A stretch of 64,000 nucleotides of DNA, from the NCBI RefSeq assembly GCF_028372415.1, contig NC_092875.1, positions 189,563,522-189,627,521 on the forward strand, written 5' to 3'. Made by a program: the position numbers and the translations under genes. Positions 10,130 to 21,779 of this stretch are shown in pieces. The DNA comes from Notamacropus eugenii (lineage: Eukaryota; Chordata; Mammalia; Diprotodontia; Macropodidae). The notes under the pieces were generated by a model, which did not search any database, was not told the origin of the DNA, and saw only the letters and a program-made list of their open reading frames with translations. Each line of letters opens with the position of its first letter. Within the stretch, counting starts at the first letter, position 1.

Positions 10130-11210
10130 TTTTTGTAATTGGGGTCTGGTATATATGCAATACCATTTCTTTTGCTAAGATGGTATCATCCATGTGGAAT
10201 ACCCTAGGAGCCTGCTTCTGGGAGAATCCAGTGAAGACTGGACCACAAATAGACATTCTACACAGCATATCGTGTGATTAGAAGGAGTCTTTTCCTCATT
10301 GGTTGCATAACCAAAACCATCAAGTTCTTTAAAAAGGCTTGACTTTTGGTTGCATTCACAACCAAAGTGACTGTTACTCACAACCTTCCTCTACCTTTTG
10401 GGCTGTTTGGCCCTGAGAAATGGGACTGGGTCTTGGACTTTGGGGGTTATTTTCTTCTATGTATAGGGAGTGGGGTCTCTGAGCTAACCCACTGACCCAG
10501 TAATCCAGATCCATTGTTGCACCCAAACTGTAATACCCTGAAGGGCATCCATTTGGGACTTGAACCTGGTTAACTAATGCTGTATAGGAACTAAACAAAA
10601 CTGAGAGCCTAATTGTCCTGCTCCCCAAAGATCTTGGGGGTACAAGGGCGATGACGTAGGGAGGTACTGGGGTAAATGCTTGGCTGTTTGTTGCTATACC
10701 TTTGAAGTAGATATCTCTAAAATGAATCTGATATTAGGTGATTAAATGGAACTGGGGTGCTAATCATAGGCCCCCTAAAAATTTGGAAAGCACCCAGAGA
10801 AAAGAGAGGATTCACAATCACTTCAGGTTACCAGAGAAACCTGGAGGGATAGGGGGAGATTGGGTAAAGAGGAGGAGTTATAATGTGACAGGCCTGGCTT
10901 TGAGACAGTAGGACCAATATCACTGTTACACTTTCATTCACAAGAAAACAAAGAGTATGTGAAAATAGAACTTGCATCTACTGCCCTATGGATTTACTCA
11001 GAATCCCATTGATTCAGATTGGCAAGGCTTACTTCCCTAACTCCCATCCATGTCAATCCCATTCCTTCAAGTTCTCCCTCTCTCACTCTTTTCTACCTTT
11101 TCATTGTGCAATCTGAAGCTCCTGTTCTTTAAAAAAAATATGAACTGTCCTTTGTATTAGGTCATGTGTGCTTTCCTTCCACCCTAATATAATTTTAATA
11201 TATTTTTTAT
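10130..11210. other. Unassigned, possibly old LTR or unique sequence
   Basis: About 1 kb without a repeat I can name. Open frames here are short and have no recognisable domains. Confidence 0.35.
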
Positions 11211-11215
11211 TTAAT

Positions 11216-11467
11216 GGGCAACCAGATGGCTCAGTGGATAGAGTACCTGGTCTGAAATCAGGATGACCCCTTCCTGAGTTCAAATCTGGCCTTAGACATT
11301 TATTGGTTGTGTGAATTTGGGCAAGTCACTTAACCCTTTCTGCCTCAGTTTCCTCAACTATAAAATGAACTAGAGAAGGAAATGGCAAACCCCTTTAGCA
11401 TCTTTACCAAGAAAATTCCAAATGAGGTCATGAAGAGTCAGACGCAACAAAAACTGACTGAACAAAT
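11216..11467 (+). mobile_element. MAR1-like SINE, nearly complete
   Basis: Head 'gatggctcagtggatagagt', CORE 'tgcctcagtttcctcaacta', then 'gaaggaaatggcaaacccct' and the RTE/BovB-like end 'gaagagtcagacgcaacaaa'. Confidence 0.9.
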
Positions 11468-11504
11468 ACATGCTTACCTCCTATGTAATGTAAGTTTTTG
11501 AGGG

Positions 11505-11612
11505 CAGGGAAATGTTCCTTTCATCTTGGTATCCTCAGCCTTGCACCAATGTCTGGCGTATAGTAATTATTAAGTGCTACTTAATTCAATTGAACTTTGT
11601 TGATAGCAAATG
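11505..11612 (+). mobile_element. L2 3' end
   Basis: 'gagggcagggaaatgttcct' and the following 'agtaattattaagtgcta' match the end of L2. Confidence 0.6.
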
Positions 11613-11692
11613 AGATGAGACTTGCAGTAAGCTAGGGATTCTAAGAGAAGATGGTGAGAGAGGAGGATATTCTGGGTATAAAGAACAACTTG

Positions 11693-11894
11693 CAAGGGTG
11701 AGGAACCTGCAGTTTTGAGGTTACATGTGGCTTTCTAGGTCCTTGGGTGTGGTCTTTTGACTGGGTCCAAATGTATTTGACTGAGTCCAGTTTTATGGAA
11801 CAAAACCTCTTATTAAGGGTGATTTGTCCTATGAAGTTTGGTCTCAGTCAAAGAGGACCACATGAGACCTCTAGATTGCAGGTCCCCAATCTTG
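11693..11894. mobile_element. Foldback hAT-like MITE, about 202 bp
   Basis: The left end caagggtgaggaacctgca pairs with the right end ggtccccaatcttg and with long arms in between. The central part holds 'tgggtccaaatgtatttga'. Same family as 893 and 30186. No matching 8-bp flank could be found. Confidence 0.65.
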
Positions 11895-11984
11895 TAGATG
11901 GAAGACAGAATGCCACCAATCAGGAAGCAGCAAGTAGACCAGTTTGTGAAGAAATGTGTGTATGTATGCACCTTAGAATCTAAA

Positions 11985-12035
11985 GGACTTAGAATCAGGA
12001 AGACTCTCAGTTCTAATCTCATAGCAATCACTTGA
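11985..12035 (+). mobile_element. MIR fragment
   Basis: 'cttagaatcaggaagactct' followed by 'cagttctaatctc' fits the MIR 5' region. Cut off by the following SINE. Confidence 0.4.
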
Positions 12036-12180
12036 TGTCATGAGTTGCTGTGTCTAGCTCTTCACGACCCTAATTGGGGTTTTCTTGGTGAAGACACTGC
12101 AGTGTTTTACCATTTCCATGTACAGCTCATTTTACAGATGAGGATACTGAGGCAACCAGGGTCACACAGGTTCCAACATT
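12036..12180 (-). mobile_element. MAR1-like SINE, partial
   Basis: 'cttcacgaccctaattgggg' and 'ttttcttggtgaagacactg' with 'cagatgaggatactgaggca'. The head is missing. Confidence 0.8.
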
Positions 12181-12253
12181 CCTCCAGTCACCTAGGCTCG
12201 GAAATCACTGAAGTATTTTTAACTCTTCACCTGCAATAATTGTGTGCATCCTC

Positions 12254-12256
<3 letters not shown>

Positions 12257-12299
<43 letters not shown>
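12257..12299. repeat. (AC)n microsatellite
   Basis: About 21 pure AC units. Confidence 0.95.
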
Positions 12300-12301
<2 letters not shown>

Positions 12302-12620
12302 CAGGATTGACTCCATATTGAACAAAGAGCTATATTAGGAAAACAACCTTGTTAGCAATATCAGTTACAGAAATTGCTTATGAAGCAAAATGTACCAAAA
12401 ACTGTCTCTCTTCTCTGCTCAGAAGAAGACTACAAAACCCTCAAAATACTCCTGTTGTAGATATTTTCCTTGTTGGCGTGGGAACGTTCACCCAGAAACC
12501 TATAAAAGTGCATATCTGTGTTTGGCACAACTGAAAAGGTGCTCAGAGATACTGGGTCTGTCTCCCTTTGTTCTCAGGTAGAATCTCTTTTTGGCTTATG
12601 TGATTAGACCATTCATACCC
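12300..12620. other. Unassigned stretch
   Basis: No named repeat. Small open frames at 12349-12581 have no recognisable content. Confidence 0.35.
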
Positions 12621-12678
12621 CATATTTGTCCATCTCCACACAACTGCTAACTCTTTTCTCTATGAAAGGAGGAACTGA

Positions 12679-12778
12679 AAGGAGGAAGGAAAGGAGGAAG
12701 GAAGGAAGGAAGGAAGGAAGGAAGGAAGGAAGGAAGGAAGGAAGGAAGGAAGGAAGGAAGGAAGGAAGGAAGGAAGGA
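12679..12778. repeat. (GAAG)n tetranucleotide repeat
   Basis: About 100 bp of GGAA units. The Arg/Lys/Glu-rich frame through it is a by-product of the repeat. Confidence 0.95.
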
Positions 12779-12900
12779 TCTATTGACTACATGCTAGACA
12801 TTTTCTAAGAACTGGGGATACAAACAATTTTTCAAAAAAATAGTCCCTGTCTTCAAGTAGCTTACATTCTACTAGGGGAATACACCAAAAGGAGCTGAAA
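12779..12900 (-). mobile_element. L2 fragment, reverse
   Basis: 'ctggggatacaaacaatttt' and 'agtccctgtcttcaagtagc' are the reverse of the L2 3' region. Confidence 0.6.
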
Positions 12901-13106
12901 ATCCAAGAAGGGGGAGATAAACATGCCTAATTCAGGGGTAGGATTTTGAAGTCCAGAAAGTCAGAAACAGAGCCCAGAGGGGAAAGTAATGTTCCTGCCC
13001 CTCTATGAAGAGAAACTCGTCAATGGGAGTGGGGATGGATGGTTGGGGTCATTGGGAATATATTTCTCTTCTACCATATGGTGATTCCTACTTTTCCTCT
13101 ACAAGG

Positions 13107-13270
13107 CAGAGAGGTGATATAATGGATAAAATTTTGGCCCTGGAGTCAGAAAGATCTGAAATCTAAGTTTGGGTCTTGCCTTTTTAGCTATGTGATCCTA
13201 GGTAAATCATTTATTTCCTAGTGAACCTCATTATTTTTTCATCTATAAAATGAAGATAAGTGCTGTGTGC
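13107..13270 (+). mobile_element. MIR SINE
   Basis: 'tggccctggagtcagaaaga' and 'tcatctataaaatgaagata' with normal MIR spacing. Confidence 0.65.
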
Positions 13271-13589
13271 ATATTAGCTATTACTAAAGCACAAATTGAT
13301 TTTATCTTCTCCATCAGGCCCTCACTGATTCCTTTCCCCCAATCATTTGTAATACTCAGTAACAACAATTAGCTCATTTGAAGCTCAGGAAGCCCTCTTA
13401 CTTCACAAAGGTAATCACTTCTTAGTTATTTATCAATGGAACCTCACCTTTATACTGTCATGTATAGATCTCACATGGCATTTTACTTTTGGGTTTCTCA
13501 TGTGTTTCTCACATATAATATCGTATTAAAAATTCTTGTCTATGTGTTATATTCCTCTAACCATGATGGCTGTGTTTTATATGAATTTT

Positions 13590-13665
13590 GCCTCTCACTG
13601 TGTGCCCCAGGTGCACACATTTGGCACTGAATAAGTGTTTATTAAATTGAATTGAGTTGAATTGA
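13590..13665 (+). mobile_element. L2 3' end
   Basis: 'cactgaataagtgtttatta' followed by the AATTGA repeats typical of old L2 termini. Confidence 0.5.
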
Positions 13666-13719
13666 AAACCTGACTAGTCTCTCTGTCTCCCACTGGGCCC
13701 CCAACTGATCCTTTCTATG

Positions 13720-14262
13720 TATCTCTGCCAATGTAATGGCTAGTGGTCATTATATGCATTCATTTCTCAGAAACCTTCCATGATTCCCCATAGCCCACCA
13801 AATAAAGTACTCCTTTGCTTTTGTAAGGAAGGACCTGGCCCCACTTATCTTTCCAGCATTCTCCTTTATGCCTCCTCTTCACCAACTCTAAACTTCAACT
13901 AAACTGGATTAGTTACAATCCCATAAACACAGCCCAAACTTTCCTTCTTCTGTACCTATTCTCACTTTTTCTCCACTTTCCTACATGTCTCTATTTGTTG
14001 ACATTATAGGTATTTTTCAAGGCCCAAGTCAAATACTTCCTACTCTATAAAACCTTCCTTGATCTTTCTCCCAATAATCTCTCCCTATTTTGAACCCTCA
14101 TCAACCTTTATACATTTCTCATGCATTTATCACAGTCCATTTTGTTTAATAGTCACCCATACATGATTCTTATTCCTTTGCTAGATTATAAACTCCTCAA
14201 GGGCAGGTCCTTTCTCAACTTAGGATCCTTTACAGAGCCCAGCACAATAAATTACCTTTATA
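13720..14262 (+). mobile_element. L2 LINE 3' region
   Basis: The order is that of L2 downstream of the RT domain: 'taaggaaggacctggcccca', 'ttttcaaggcccaagtcaaa', 'accttccttgatctttctcc', and the 'ctcaagggcaggtcctttct' terminus. Confidence 0.7.
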
Positions 14263-14269
14263 ATCCTAT

Positions 14270-14350
14270 CAGTCAATAAGAATTTATTAATCACCTGTAA
14301 TGTACCATGCCCTATGCAAAGCTAGGGATACAACGAAAGGGCAAAAGGAA
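14270..14350 (-). mobile_element. L2 fragment, reverse
   Basis: 'tttattaatcacctgtaatg' with 'gctagggatacaacgaaagg' reads as reverse L2, head to head with the preceding copy. Confidence 0.5.
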
Positions 14351-14389
14351 CCCACGTTCTAACTCACTCAACCACTGTTGTTGTTTTTT

Positions 14390-15325
14390 TTAATTAAATT
14401 GAACAAGGTCAGCAAAAAGTTTATACTGGGCATTATGAAATGAAAAGTTATTATTTGATGGTAGATTTTGTATACTTATTTTTCAACGTATATGTTTAAT
14501 CCCTCCTTTCTAAGTCTCTGTCTTAACATCTTCTTGACTTTCTAAAGGAAATAAAAGTATTTTTTCTTCCTGGCAGAACTCTAGTTTGTCCTGGTGCTCT
14601 TCTAGAAGTCAGTTCTATCATTATTATATGATTCCCTTTTTGAAAACTAGGAGTGGTGTCTAATTCTCATATTTTATCTGCCAATTTATTAATAGGAATA
14701 GCTCTTTGGAGATCTTTATTCCATCATGTAACATTATCCCTGTCAAGAGCTCAACATCTAGAATAAATTTAATGTACCTTTTAAAACCACACTATTGAAA
14801 TATTCACAAGCTGTAAATGTTTTCTAGGTCTGTATCCGTAGGTGGAAAGAGGAGGAGGAAGAGTGGTAATGAATTAAGAGGCTGGAGAGGAAAGCTATCC
14901 ATACCAGAAAAATAGAATGCTTATGTTTTTCTTTAGGTAGCAAATGGAAATATTTTCACAAACCAAAAAACTGACATTCAAGAAAAATGTGACTTCTGAT
15001 CCTTCTTCACCAAGCAATGAAAGATTTTACCTTTCACTTCTGAGCCCTCAGCATCCCCAAATATCAGCCTTTTGGGAGAAGATATTGTCCTTTCGTATCT
15101 CAAATATCCTGATTTAGCCAAGTCAGCAATGAGACAAGTGCCTGGTATCATCAGTGTGTACTTTGAGGTGGAGGGGGATGAGTGGAGGGGGAGGGGTCAG
15201 CTTACATGGTAACAAGAAATTGCTGGCAGTCAGTAAACAGTTCCCCTTGTGCAGAATATAACACTAGCCCAGGTGACAATAAATAAGTCACTTCAACAGG
15301 GGCCTGAAAAATGATCCATGACATA
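14390..15325. other. Repeat-poor stretch
   Basis: Mostly free of named repeats. The part at 15050-15330 looks unique and includes 'cccaggtgacaataaataag'. No coding evidence. Confidence 0.4.
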
Positions 15326-15418
15326 ATTTGAATGAAGCAAATGTCTTTTTGGAAAAGGCTTGTCTGACCATGGAACAGAACAGGAAAACTGGGCTGTCAT
15401 TTGTCATTTCCTATGAAT

Positions 15419-15420
<2 letters not shown>

Positions 15421-15456
<36 letters not shown>

Positions 15457-15494
15457 TGTGTCTGTGTCTGTGTCTGTGTCTGTCTGTGTGAGTG
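15421..15494. repeat. (TG)n then (TCTGTG)n microsatellite
   Basis: A pure TG run gives way to hexamer units TCTGTG. Cys/Val-rich frames here come from the repeat. Confidence 0.95.
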
Positions 15495-15869
15495 TTGGGG
15501 CACAGTTCTACCCCACTGCCTATTGCTTACTCTCTGAGATAGTATGGGATAATAAACCTGGATTTCTTCGAGGACCACACTGTTTTAGGCATGGACAAGT
15601 CGGCTCATTTGGACATTTTCCTATAATAGAATCTGATGGTCTGTGACAGAGAGCTGACTCAGGTGACAAAGCACAAATTGTTAGAATGGTAGTTGGAGAA
15701 TTGATTTAACTGAGGAATGAATGAATGAATGAAAAAACATTAGTTTAATGCTGACTGTGTGTTGGGTCCTTGAGGAGTTGCTCTTCTCTACCACCCCCCA
15801 CCTCAAGTAACCTCTTAGAGCTCTGGGAAGGCCATCTTTGTAGCTGTGTAGGGAACTTCTCCGAATATG

Positions 15870-16015
15870 AGAGGGAGTTTTGTGTAGTGGAAAGGATGAT
15901 GAATCAGAAGTCAGGAGAGATCTGGGTTCAAAGTCTGTCTCCTTTGTAGCCACAAATGAATCATCTTCCTCACCGAGCCTCAGTGGTGTGCTGGTAATGT
16001 TGAACGATGGTCTCT
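15870..16015 (+). mobile_element. MIR SINE
   Basis: 'tgaatcagaagtcaggagag' followed by 'atctgggttcaaagtctg', in the MIR layout. Confidence 0.6.
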
Positions 16016-16204
16016 CTGAAAAGCAGAACACACTTTTCAAAGTTTAAACTGCATCATTAATATTTTCTCCATGATTTTCTTAAGTCTAGACAATCTATAA
16101 AAAAACATGTCAAGTCCTGATTTATAGCAATTTCTGATATGTAAATATTCACACTGAAAATTTAACAATCAGCTCTCTTAGAGCTAATTTCTGGCTCCAG
16201 AACA

Positions 16205-16330
16205 CTCTCCCCACCCCTTAGTTTCATCTGTAAAATTGGAATACTGAGAGCTATAGCATTTATCTCACTGTGATTGTGAGGATTAAATGAGATAATGCAG
16301 AACATAAAGGTAAATATCAGCAATAATGGC
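16205..16330 (+). mobile_element. MIR 3' half
   Basis: 'gtttcatctgtaaaattgga' and 'tgaggattaaatgagataat' are MIR core and tail words. Confidence 0.6.
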
Positions 16331-16454
16331 TCTGTGGGTGTTTTTCATAAGCCCTCTTCTACTCACTAGTCTATGGGAAGGCAAGTTGAAAGGGTATTTG
16401 TCTAGTGCCTATGTCTCCTTCTTCCAGAGAAGGGGTCTTGCTGTTCTCTGGCTA

Positions 16455-16640
16455 TGCTTGGTCAAATCAAGTCAACTTGTATTTATTAAGCACTGAATGT
16501 GTCAGGCATGATGCTAAGTGATGAGGAGCACAAAGAAAGGCCAAAAAAAGTCCCTACCCTCAAGGAGCTTGTAATCTAACGAGGGAGACAACATGCAAAC
16601 ACCTTCGTACAAACAAGATATATACAGAATAAACTGGAGA
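16455..16640 (-). mobile_element. L2 fragment, reverse
   Basis: 'gtatttattaagcactgaat', then 'ccctaccctcaaggagcttg'. Confidence 0.65.
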
Positions 16641-16989
16641 TAATAAACGGAAGGCAGGTGCAAGCATTAAGGGGTATTTGATAGTGCAGATACAATTGAG
16701 GCTGTATAATTGAGAAAAAAGTTATTCTGAAATTCTGCCCTTTCCCTTTAAGAGCTCCAGCTCTTCTAACCATTGCCAACAGCTGTTCTAGATCCCAGTT
16801 CTTCTGAGATTCCCATTCTAGCTGGTGCTAAAGACTCATTAATTCTTTCTTAGAGTCTCAAGTTGGTCTGGTCCACTGTACCTGGAGTACACTGATATCC
16901 TAAACTCTTTTCCTCTTAGTTCAGGCAAGATGGGGCTGAAATTTTTCTTTTTTCATAAAATAAATTTTATTAATGCTTTTTTGTTTTTA

Positions 16990-18280
16990 AAACACAATAA
17001 TTAGGTGACACCATAAGCAAATTAGAAGAGCAAGAAAGAGTATACCTGTCAGATATATGGAATGGGAAAGAATTCATGACCAAATAAGAGATAGAGAGTG
17101 TTATGAAATGTAAAACAATAATTTTAATTACATTAAATTATAAAGCTTTTGCATAAACAAAACCAATAGAACCAACATTAGAAGGAAAGCAGAAAGATGG
17201 GAAACACTTTTTAGAGCAAATGTCTCTGATCGAGGCCTCATTTCCCAAATATATAGAGAACTGAATCAAATTTATAAGAATATAAGCCATTCCCCAAATG
17301 AGAAATACTCAAAGGACATGAAAAGGCAAGTTTTCAGAGGAAGAAATCAAAACTAGCTGTAGGCATATGATGAAGTTCTCTAAATCACTTTTAATTAGAG
17401 AAATGCAAAGTAAAATAACTTTAAGCTATCACCTCACACCTATCAGATTGTCTAATATGACAGAAAAGGAAAATGATAAATGTTGGAGAGGAAGTAAGGA
17501 AAACTAATGCATTAGTAGAGTTGGTAGAGTTGTGAACTGATTCAATATTCTAGAGAGCAGTTTGGAATTATGCCCAAGGGCAACCAAACTATTCATAGCC
17601 TTTGATCCAGCAATACCACTTCTAAGTCTATATCCCAAGAGATCATAAAAAAGGAGAAAGGACCTACATGTACAAAATTTCTAGCAGCCCTTTTTGTAGT
17701 GGCAAAATATTGGGAACTGAGGGGATGTCCATCAGTTGGGGAATTGCTGGACAAACTGTGGTAATGGAATACTGTTGTGCAATAAGAAATGATGAAAAAG
17801 TAGATTTTAGAAAAACCTGGAAAGATTTCTGTGAACTAATGCAAAGTGAAATTAGCAGAACCAGGAAAACGTTGTACACAGTATCAGCAACATTGTGTGA
17901 TGAACAGCTATGGATGATTTAGCTCTTCTCAGCAACACAATGATCTTAAACAAGTACAAAGTGCTCATGAAGGAAAATGCTATCCATATCCATATAAAAA
18001 ACTGATGGACTCTGAATGCAGATTGAAGCATATTTTTTTCACTTACTTTATTCTTTTTTATAGTTTTTTTTTCCTTTTGATCTCTTTCTTCTTTCACAAC
18101 TATGACTAATATGGAAATATGTTTTACATGACGGCCCATTTATAACCTATATCAAATTGCCTACCATTTTTGGAAGAGGGGAGACAGGAAAGGAGAAAAA
18201 ATTTGAAACTCACAATCTTGTAAAAATGAATACTAAAAATTGTCTCGACGTAATTGGGGAAAAATACTATTAAAAATGCT
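16990..18280 (+). mobile_element. L1 3' end (end of ORF2 plus 3' UTR)
   Basis: 5'-truncated L1. The last part of ORF2 is recognisable from 'agcaagaaagagtatacctg' on, through 'caaatatatagagaactgaa' and 'gccattccccaaatgagaaa', to 'gttggggaattgctggacaa' and 'aaacctggaaagatttctgt'. The tail region 'taattggggaaaaatact' ends it. It contains many stops and is not coding. Confidence 0.8.
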
Positions 18281-18344
18281 ATTTAAAATCTGCCCTAAAT
18301 CAATCAATCACAGTAATTTCCAAATGTAGCCTCCTTCACTCAAC

Positions 18345-18555
18345 CCCCCTCCTTAAAATTGAACCATTACTTGCAATAAACAAAAAACAGTTAAGTGAAA
18401 ACAACCAATAGAGTGACTGAATCATCATATTCAACATTCTGCCCAAGTAGTCTTCCACCTGTCTACAGAAAAGACAGTGATACGGTTTGTTATTTACCGG
18501 TTTTATTTCACTATTCAATGTCATTGTTGGTTTTCCAGTTTTTCTTTTAGTGACA
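18345..18555. other. Unassigned stretch between L1 copies
   Basis: May be L1 3' UTR in reverse, but no diagnostic words were found. Confidence 0.3.
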
Positions 18556-18690
18556 TATACATATATATATATTACATATGTATATATATGTATGCATGTA
18601 TGTATGTGTGTATATATATATATACAAACATACACATATATGTGTATGAATATGTGTAGTTACATATTCATATACATATATGTACATATT
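18556..18690. repeat. TA/TG-rich simple repeat
   Basis: Mixed (TATA), (TATG) and (CATA) units over about 135 bp. Confidence 0.85.
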
Positions 18691-18736
18691 CTTCTGGTTT
18701 CTCTTATTTCATGCTGTATTATTTCATATAAGGGCC

Positions 18737-18875
18737 ATGTCCAGTTGTCCTGACCACTGGACCCAGATGGCTCCTGAGGAGAAAGTAAGGCTGGTGACTT
18801 TGCGCAGCCCTCCCTCAGTTAAACCCAATTCATTCTTATGTCATGGTGTCACTTCCCTGATGTTATGGTCTTATT
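18737..18875 (+). mobile_element. 3' part of a zinc-finger-LINE-tailed SINE
   Basis: 'ctgaccactggacccagatg', 'ctcctgaggagaaagtaagg', 'cagccctccctcagttaaac' match the second half of the SINE at 21838-22155. Confidence 0.7.
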
Positions 18876-19260
18876 TGGGAATAGCAGTTCATACATATCT
18901 CATGTTTCTCTGAATTTATCATTTCTTACAGCACAATCATATCTCATTAACTTTACGTATCACAAATTCTTCAGCCATTCCCCATATCAGAGGGTACCTA
19001 CTTAGTTTCCAGGACTTTGCTGCTACAAAAAAGTGCTGCTGTGAATATTTTGGTAGGTACAAGACCTTTACTTCTTTTTCTGACTTCCTTGAGGTATATA
19101 CTTTATGGGGTCAAATGATTACGAACAATTTAAACAATTTTCTTACACAATTTCAAATTGTTATCCAGAATTGCTGAACCAATTTACTGCTTCACCAATA
19201 GTACAGTAGTATGCCTGTTTTCCCACAGCCCCTTCAAGAGCTGGAATTTTTCAAAAGGAA
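18876..19260 (-). mobile_element. L1 3' end, reverse
   Basis: 'catttcttacagcacaatca', 'ttcttcagccattccccata', 'ggggtcaaatgattacgaac' are the reverse of the same L1 region seen at 17280-17760. Confidence 0.7.
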
Positions 19261-20250
19261 CTTTTGCTAGGAAACTGAGAGAAAACAGAATGAAAACCAC
19301 ATATTCACTGAAGTGAATGAGTTCACAGAGTTCAGATTTCTAACTTTAACTGATGTTCAGCCAAAGATTGGCTTGGCTGGCATGTTTTAGGGGGCACCCA
19401 ACTCCAAGTTTCTTTCCCTTGCCCCAACCCTGTCTGGACAAGATGCTAAATAAAGACACAGATTTTTTAGGCTAAGGTGGGTGAGTTTGTTTGTTTGTTC
19501 TTTTTTTCTTGGTTTTGCTTTTAGATCTAAGGGTGTACATGTCTCTGTGGAGGGGGGGTAAAGGAGTGGGGGAGATTCCTTACTTTTGCCTAGTTCCTGC
19601 TCCCAGTCTTATTTCTGGGTATGTGCCACCCAAGTTGACCATTGCAGCTATTGATTCCTCTGCTCTTTAGTTCAAGGGCTGCTCTGGCCCCTAAAGGTTC
19701 TTATTTTTTTTTCCTTAACCCTTCAAATGGGGAAGGCACTTCCTTAACCAGTCCCCAAAGATTCCTCCCCTGTCCTTCATACAGCCTTTTGCTGCCTCCT
19801 GGATATTGCTATGGCTTTGGCTTGTCTCCCTCTGTGCCATTTAGTTTGACTGAAAGAGTTTCACATCCTGCTATTAGGACTAGTTCTACCTTTTAGGGAA
19901 GCTCAATATGTCTCTCTTTTGTTCTAAAGTCTAGTCTCCTTAGTGATCATGTTGCCAAGATGGCACCTGCCATTTTTCTCTAGATAATTCCTTGAACAAC
20001 ATTCAGTTGTTTCAGATCTGCAGTCTTTGCCCTCTTCCCTCTCTCCCATACTCCTTGCTCATTATTCCCTGTTCCCTTTTCAATTTCCTATTGAGCTCCT
20101 GTTTTCTATCAAAGGGTTTTCTCTGGTTCTTAGCCCCTTTTCAGAGTAGAGATGAAGACCATATTCTAAATCTTTCCTAGTTGTGTTACTAGATGAGACC
20201 ACTTCACTAGGGGTTTCTTTCTACTCAACTGGTTCCCTTCAGAAAAGGTT
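19261..20250. other. Unassigned stretch
   Basis: About 1 kb without a repeat I can name. Open frames at 19642-19896 and 19992-20180 have no recognisable domains. Confidence 0.35.
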
Positions 20251-20254
20251 TTAT

Positions 20255-20420
20255 AGGATCATATTTTTGAGCTGGAAGGGACCTTAAGGCCATGTAGTCC
20301 AAATACCTCATCTGAGGAAATGGAGACCAGCCCAAAGTCTCATAGAGGCAGGATTTGCACCTGATTTTTTGGCTTCAGAACCAAAACTCCTCTCACTGTA
20401 CCACACTGCCTCTTCCAGAA
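20255..20420 (-). mobile_element. MIR/THER-type SINE
   Basis: 'ttgagctggaagggacctta', 'catgtagtccaaatacctca', and 'ccacactgcctcttcc' in the usual order. Confidence 0.65.
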
Positions 20421-20421
20421 C

Positions 20422-20424
<3 letters not shown>

Positions 20425-20467
<43 letters not shown>
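20425..20467. repeat. (TG)n microsatellite
   Basis: About 20 TG units. Confidence 0.95.
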
Positions 20468-20470
<3 letters not shown>

Positions 20471-20657
20471 ATATAAAGTATCTTAAGCACATAATAAAGA
20501 TAACAGACAATTTCCAACAGAGGCAGAAAAGGGCTATTCTCTCACATCACCCCAGCAAAAATATTTCATAAAAACAAGCTGTTTGAAGTAGTTTTGAGAG
20601 ACTTTTTAACTCAGTGCTTCTTGCATTTTTTTCTTTACTCAATCAATATCCCTCAGG

Positions 20658-20780
20658 CAGGGGTGGGGAACTTTTTTCCCTCCTGTTTGGAGCTATTGAC
20701 CCTGAAGGGGGGAAAATCATTCCATGGCCACATAAAAATAAAAACTGATAAATGATTTAAGCTGTGTGTTTAGTTTGTGT
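20658..20780. mobile_element. hAT-like fragment
   Basis: It starts with caggggtggggaac, as in the foldback elements, but the interior differs. The far end is not resolved. Confidence 0.35.
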
Positions 20781-21000
20781 TTTTTTAAAGTAAGAAATAG
20801 AAAATGTTGGCTTTACTTTTAAAGTTCAGAACAGGAAACTATAAGATGTATTTAATAAGTGCAATAAATAATATAGAAGGCTCTCACTTATATACTATGA
20901 CCAAAGAGAAAGGAAAAGAGGCAGAAAGAGATAAATTCCTCAGGACTCCAGGACTGATGATCCACTGCACTACCTAGCTGCCTCTCCTTTTACTCTTTTC

Positions 21001-21095
21001 TTTTTTTTTTAAAGAGGAATTTGGGGTTAAGTGACTTGTCAAGAGTCACACAGCTAGTAAGTGTTAAGTGTTTGAGGCCAGATTTGAACTCAGAT
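21001..21095 (-). mobile_element. Poly(A)-type SINE, truncated
   Basis: A T-rich run (the poly(A) seen in reverse) is followed by 'tggggttaagtgacttgtca' and 'gatttgaactcagat'. The head is missing. Confidence 0.65.
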
Positions 21096-21099
21096 CAGA

Positions 21100-21779
21100 G
21101 AAAGATCAGGAAATGTAAAGAACAATGATGTAGAAGAGAGAAAGGTCATAGGCAATTGCTTGTTGACTCAGTTCCGTGACGGAACTTTCATCCCCAGATT
21201 CTGTCATGGGAAGATCCCGGCTCTTCTCCATCCCTTCTCATCTTTCACTGCTACCCAAGAGATACCTATCAAGCCCCTGTCCTTCAACCTTTCATCCTGC
21301 TCTGACCTTGGAGGGCCCTGGTTCTTATCTATGCCACCAACTCATTAGTAATAGAAACACCTGTTTCGAATTTACTGATTTCAATCTAAATTCTACTCCT
21401 TCTTCTCTGTGGGTTCCTCCTCCAGCAAGTACCTGCCTCTGCAAAGCATAGTGAGGCCTACGCATTACTACAAGACATCACTTTCAGATGCTACTCAGTG
21501 ATGTTTGTTACTCAGTAGCAGAGGAGAAGGGCCACAGAAGCCCCCAGTCACTAAGGATCACTCGATATTAGAGTACAAAAATGAAAACGGAATAAAATTA
21601 GACAGAGGACCTTCCCTAAGGAGGCCTATGTCTCATTATCCCCTCTGGCCTCCCTCATGACTAGACCGTCTGGAATCTTCTTTCTCCTCATTTGCCACAC
21701 CGCCATCTTGAGAAGCCTACGCCATGGGGTCTTCCCTTCCTCTCCTCCTCCCCTCCACCCTTTTTGCAGTGCCACTTTA
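21100..21779. other. Unassigned stretch
   Basis: No named repeat. Two overlapping frames near 21160-21451 lack any recognisable domain. Confidence 0.35.

Noticed and set aside
12626-12808. Lys/Glu/Gly repeat protein
   Set aside because: Translation of the (GAAG)n repeat.
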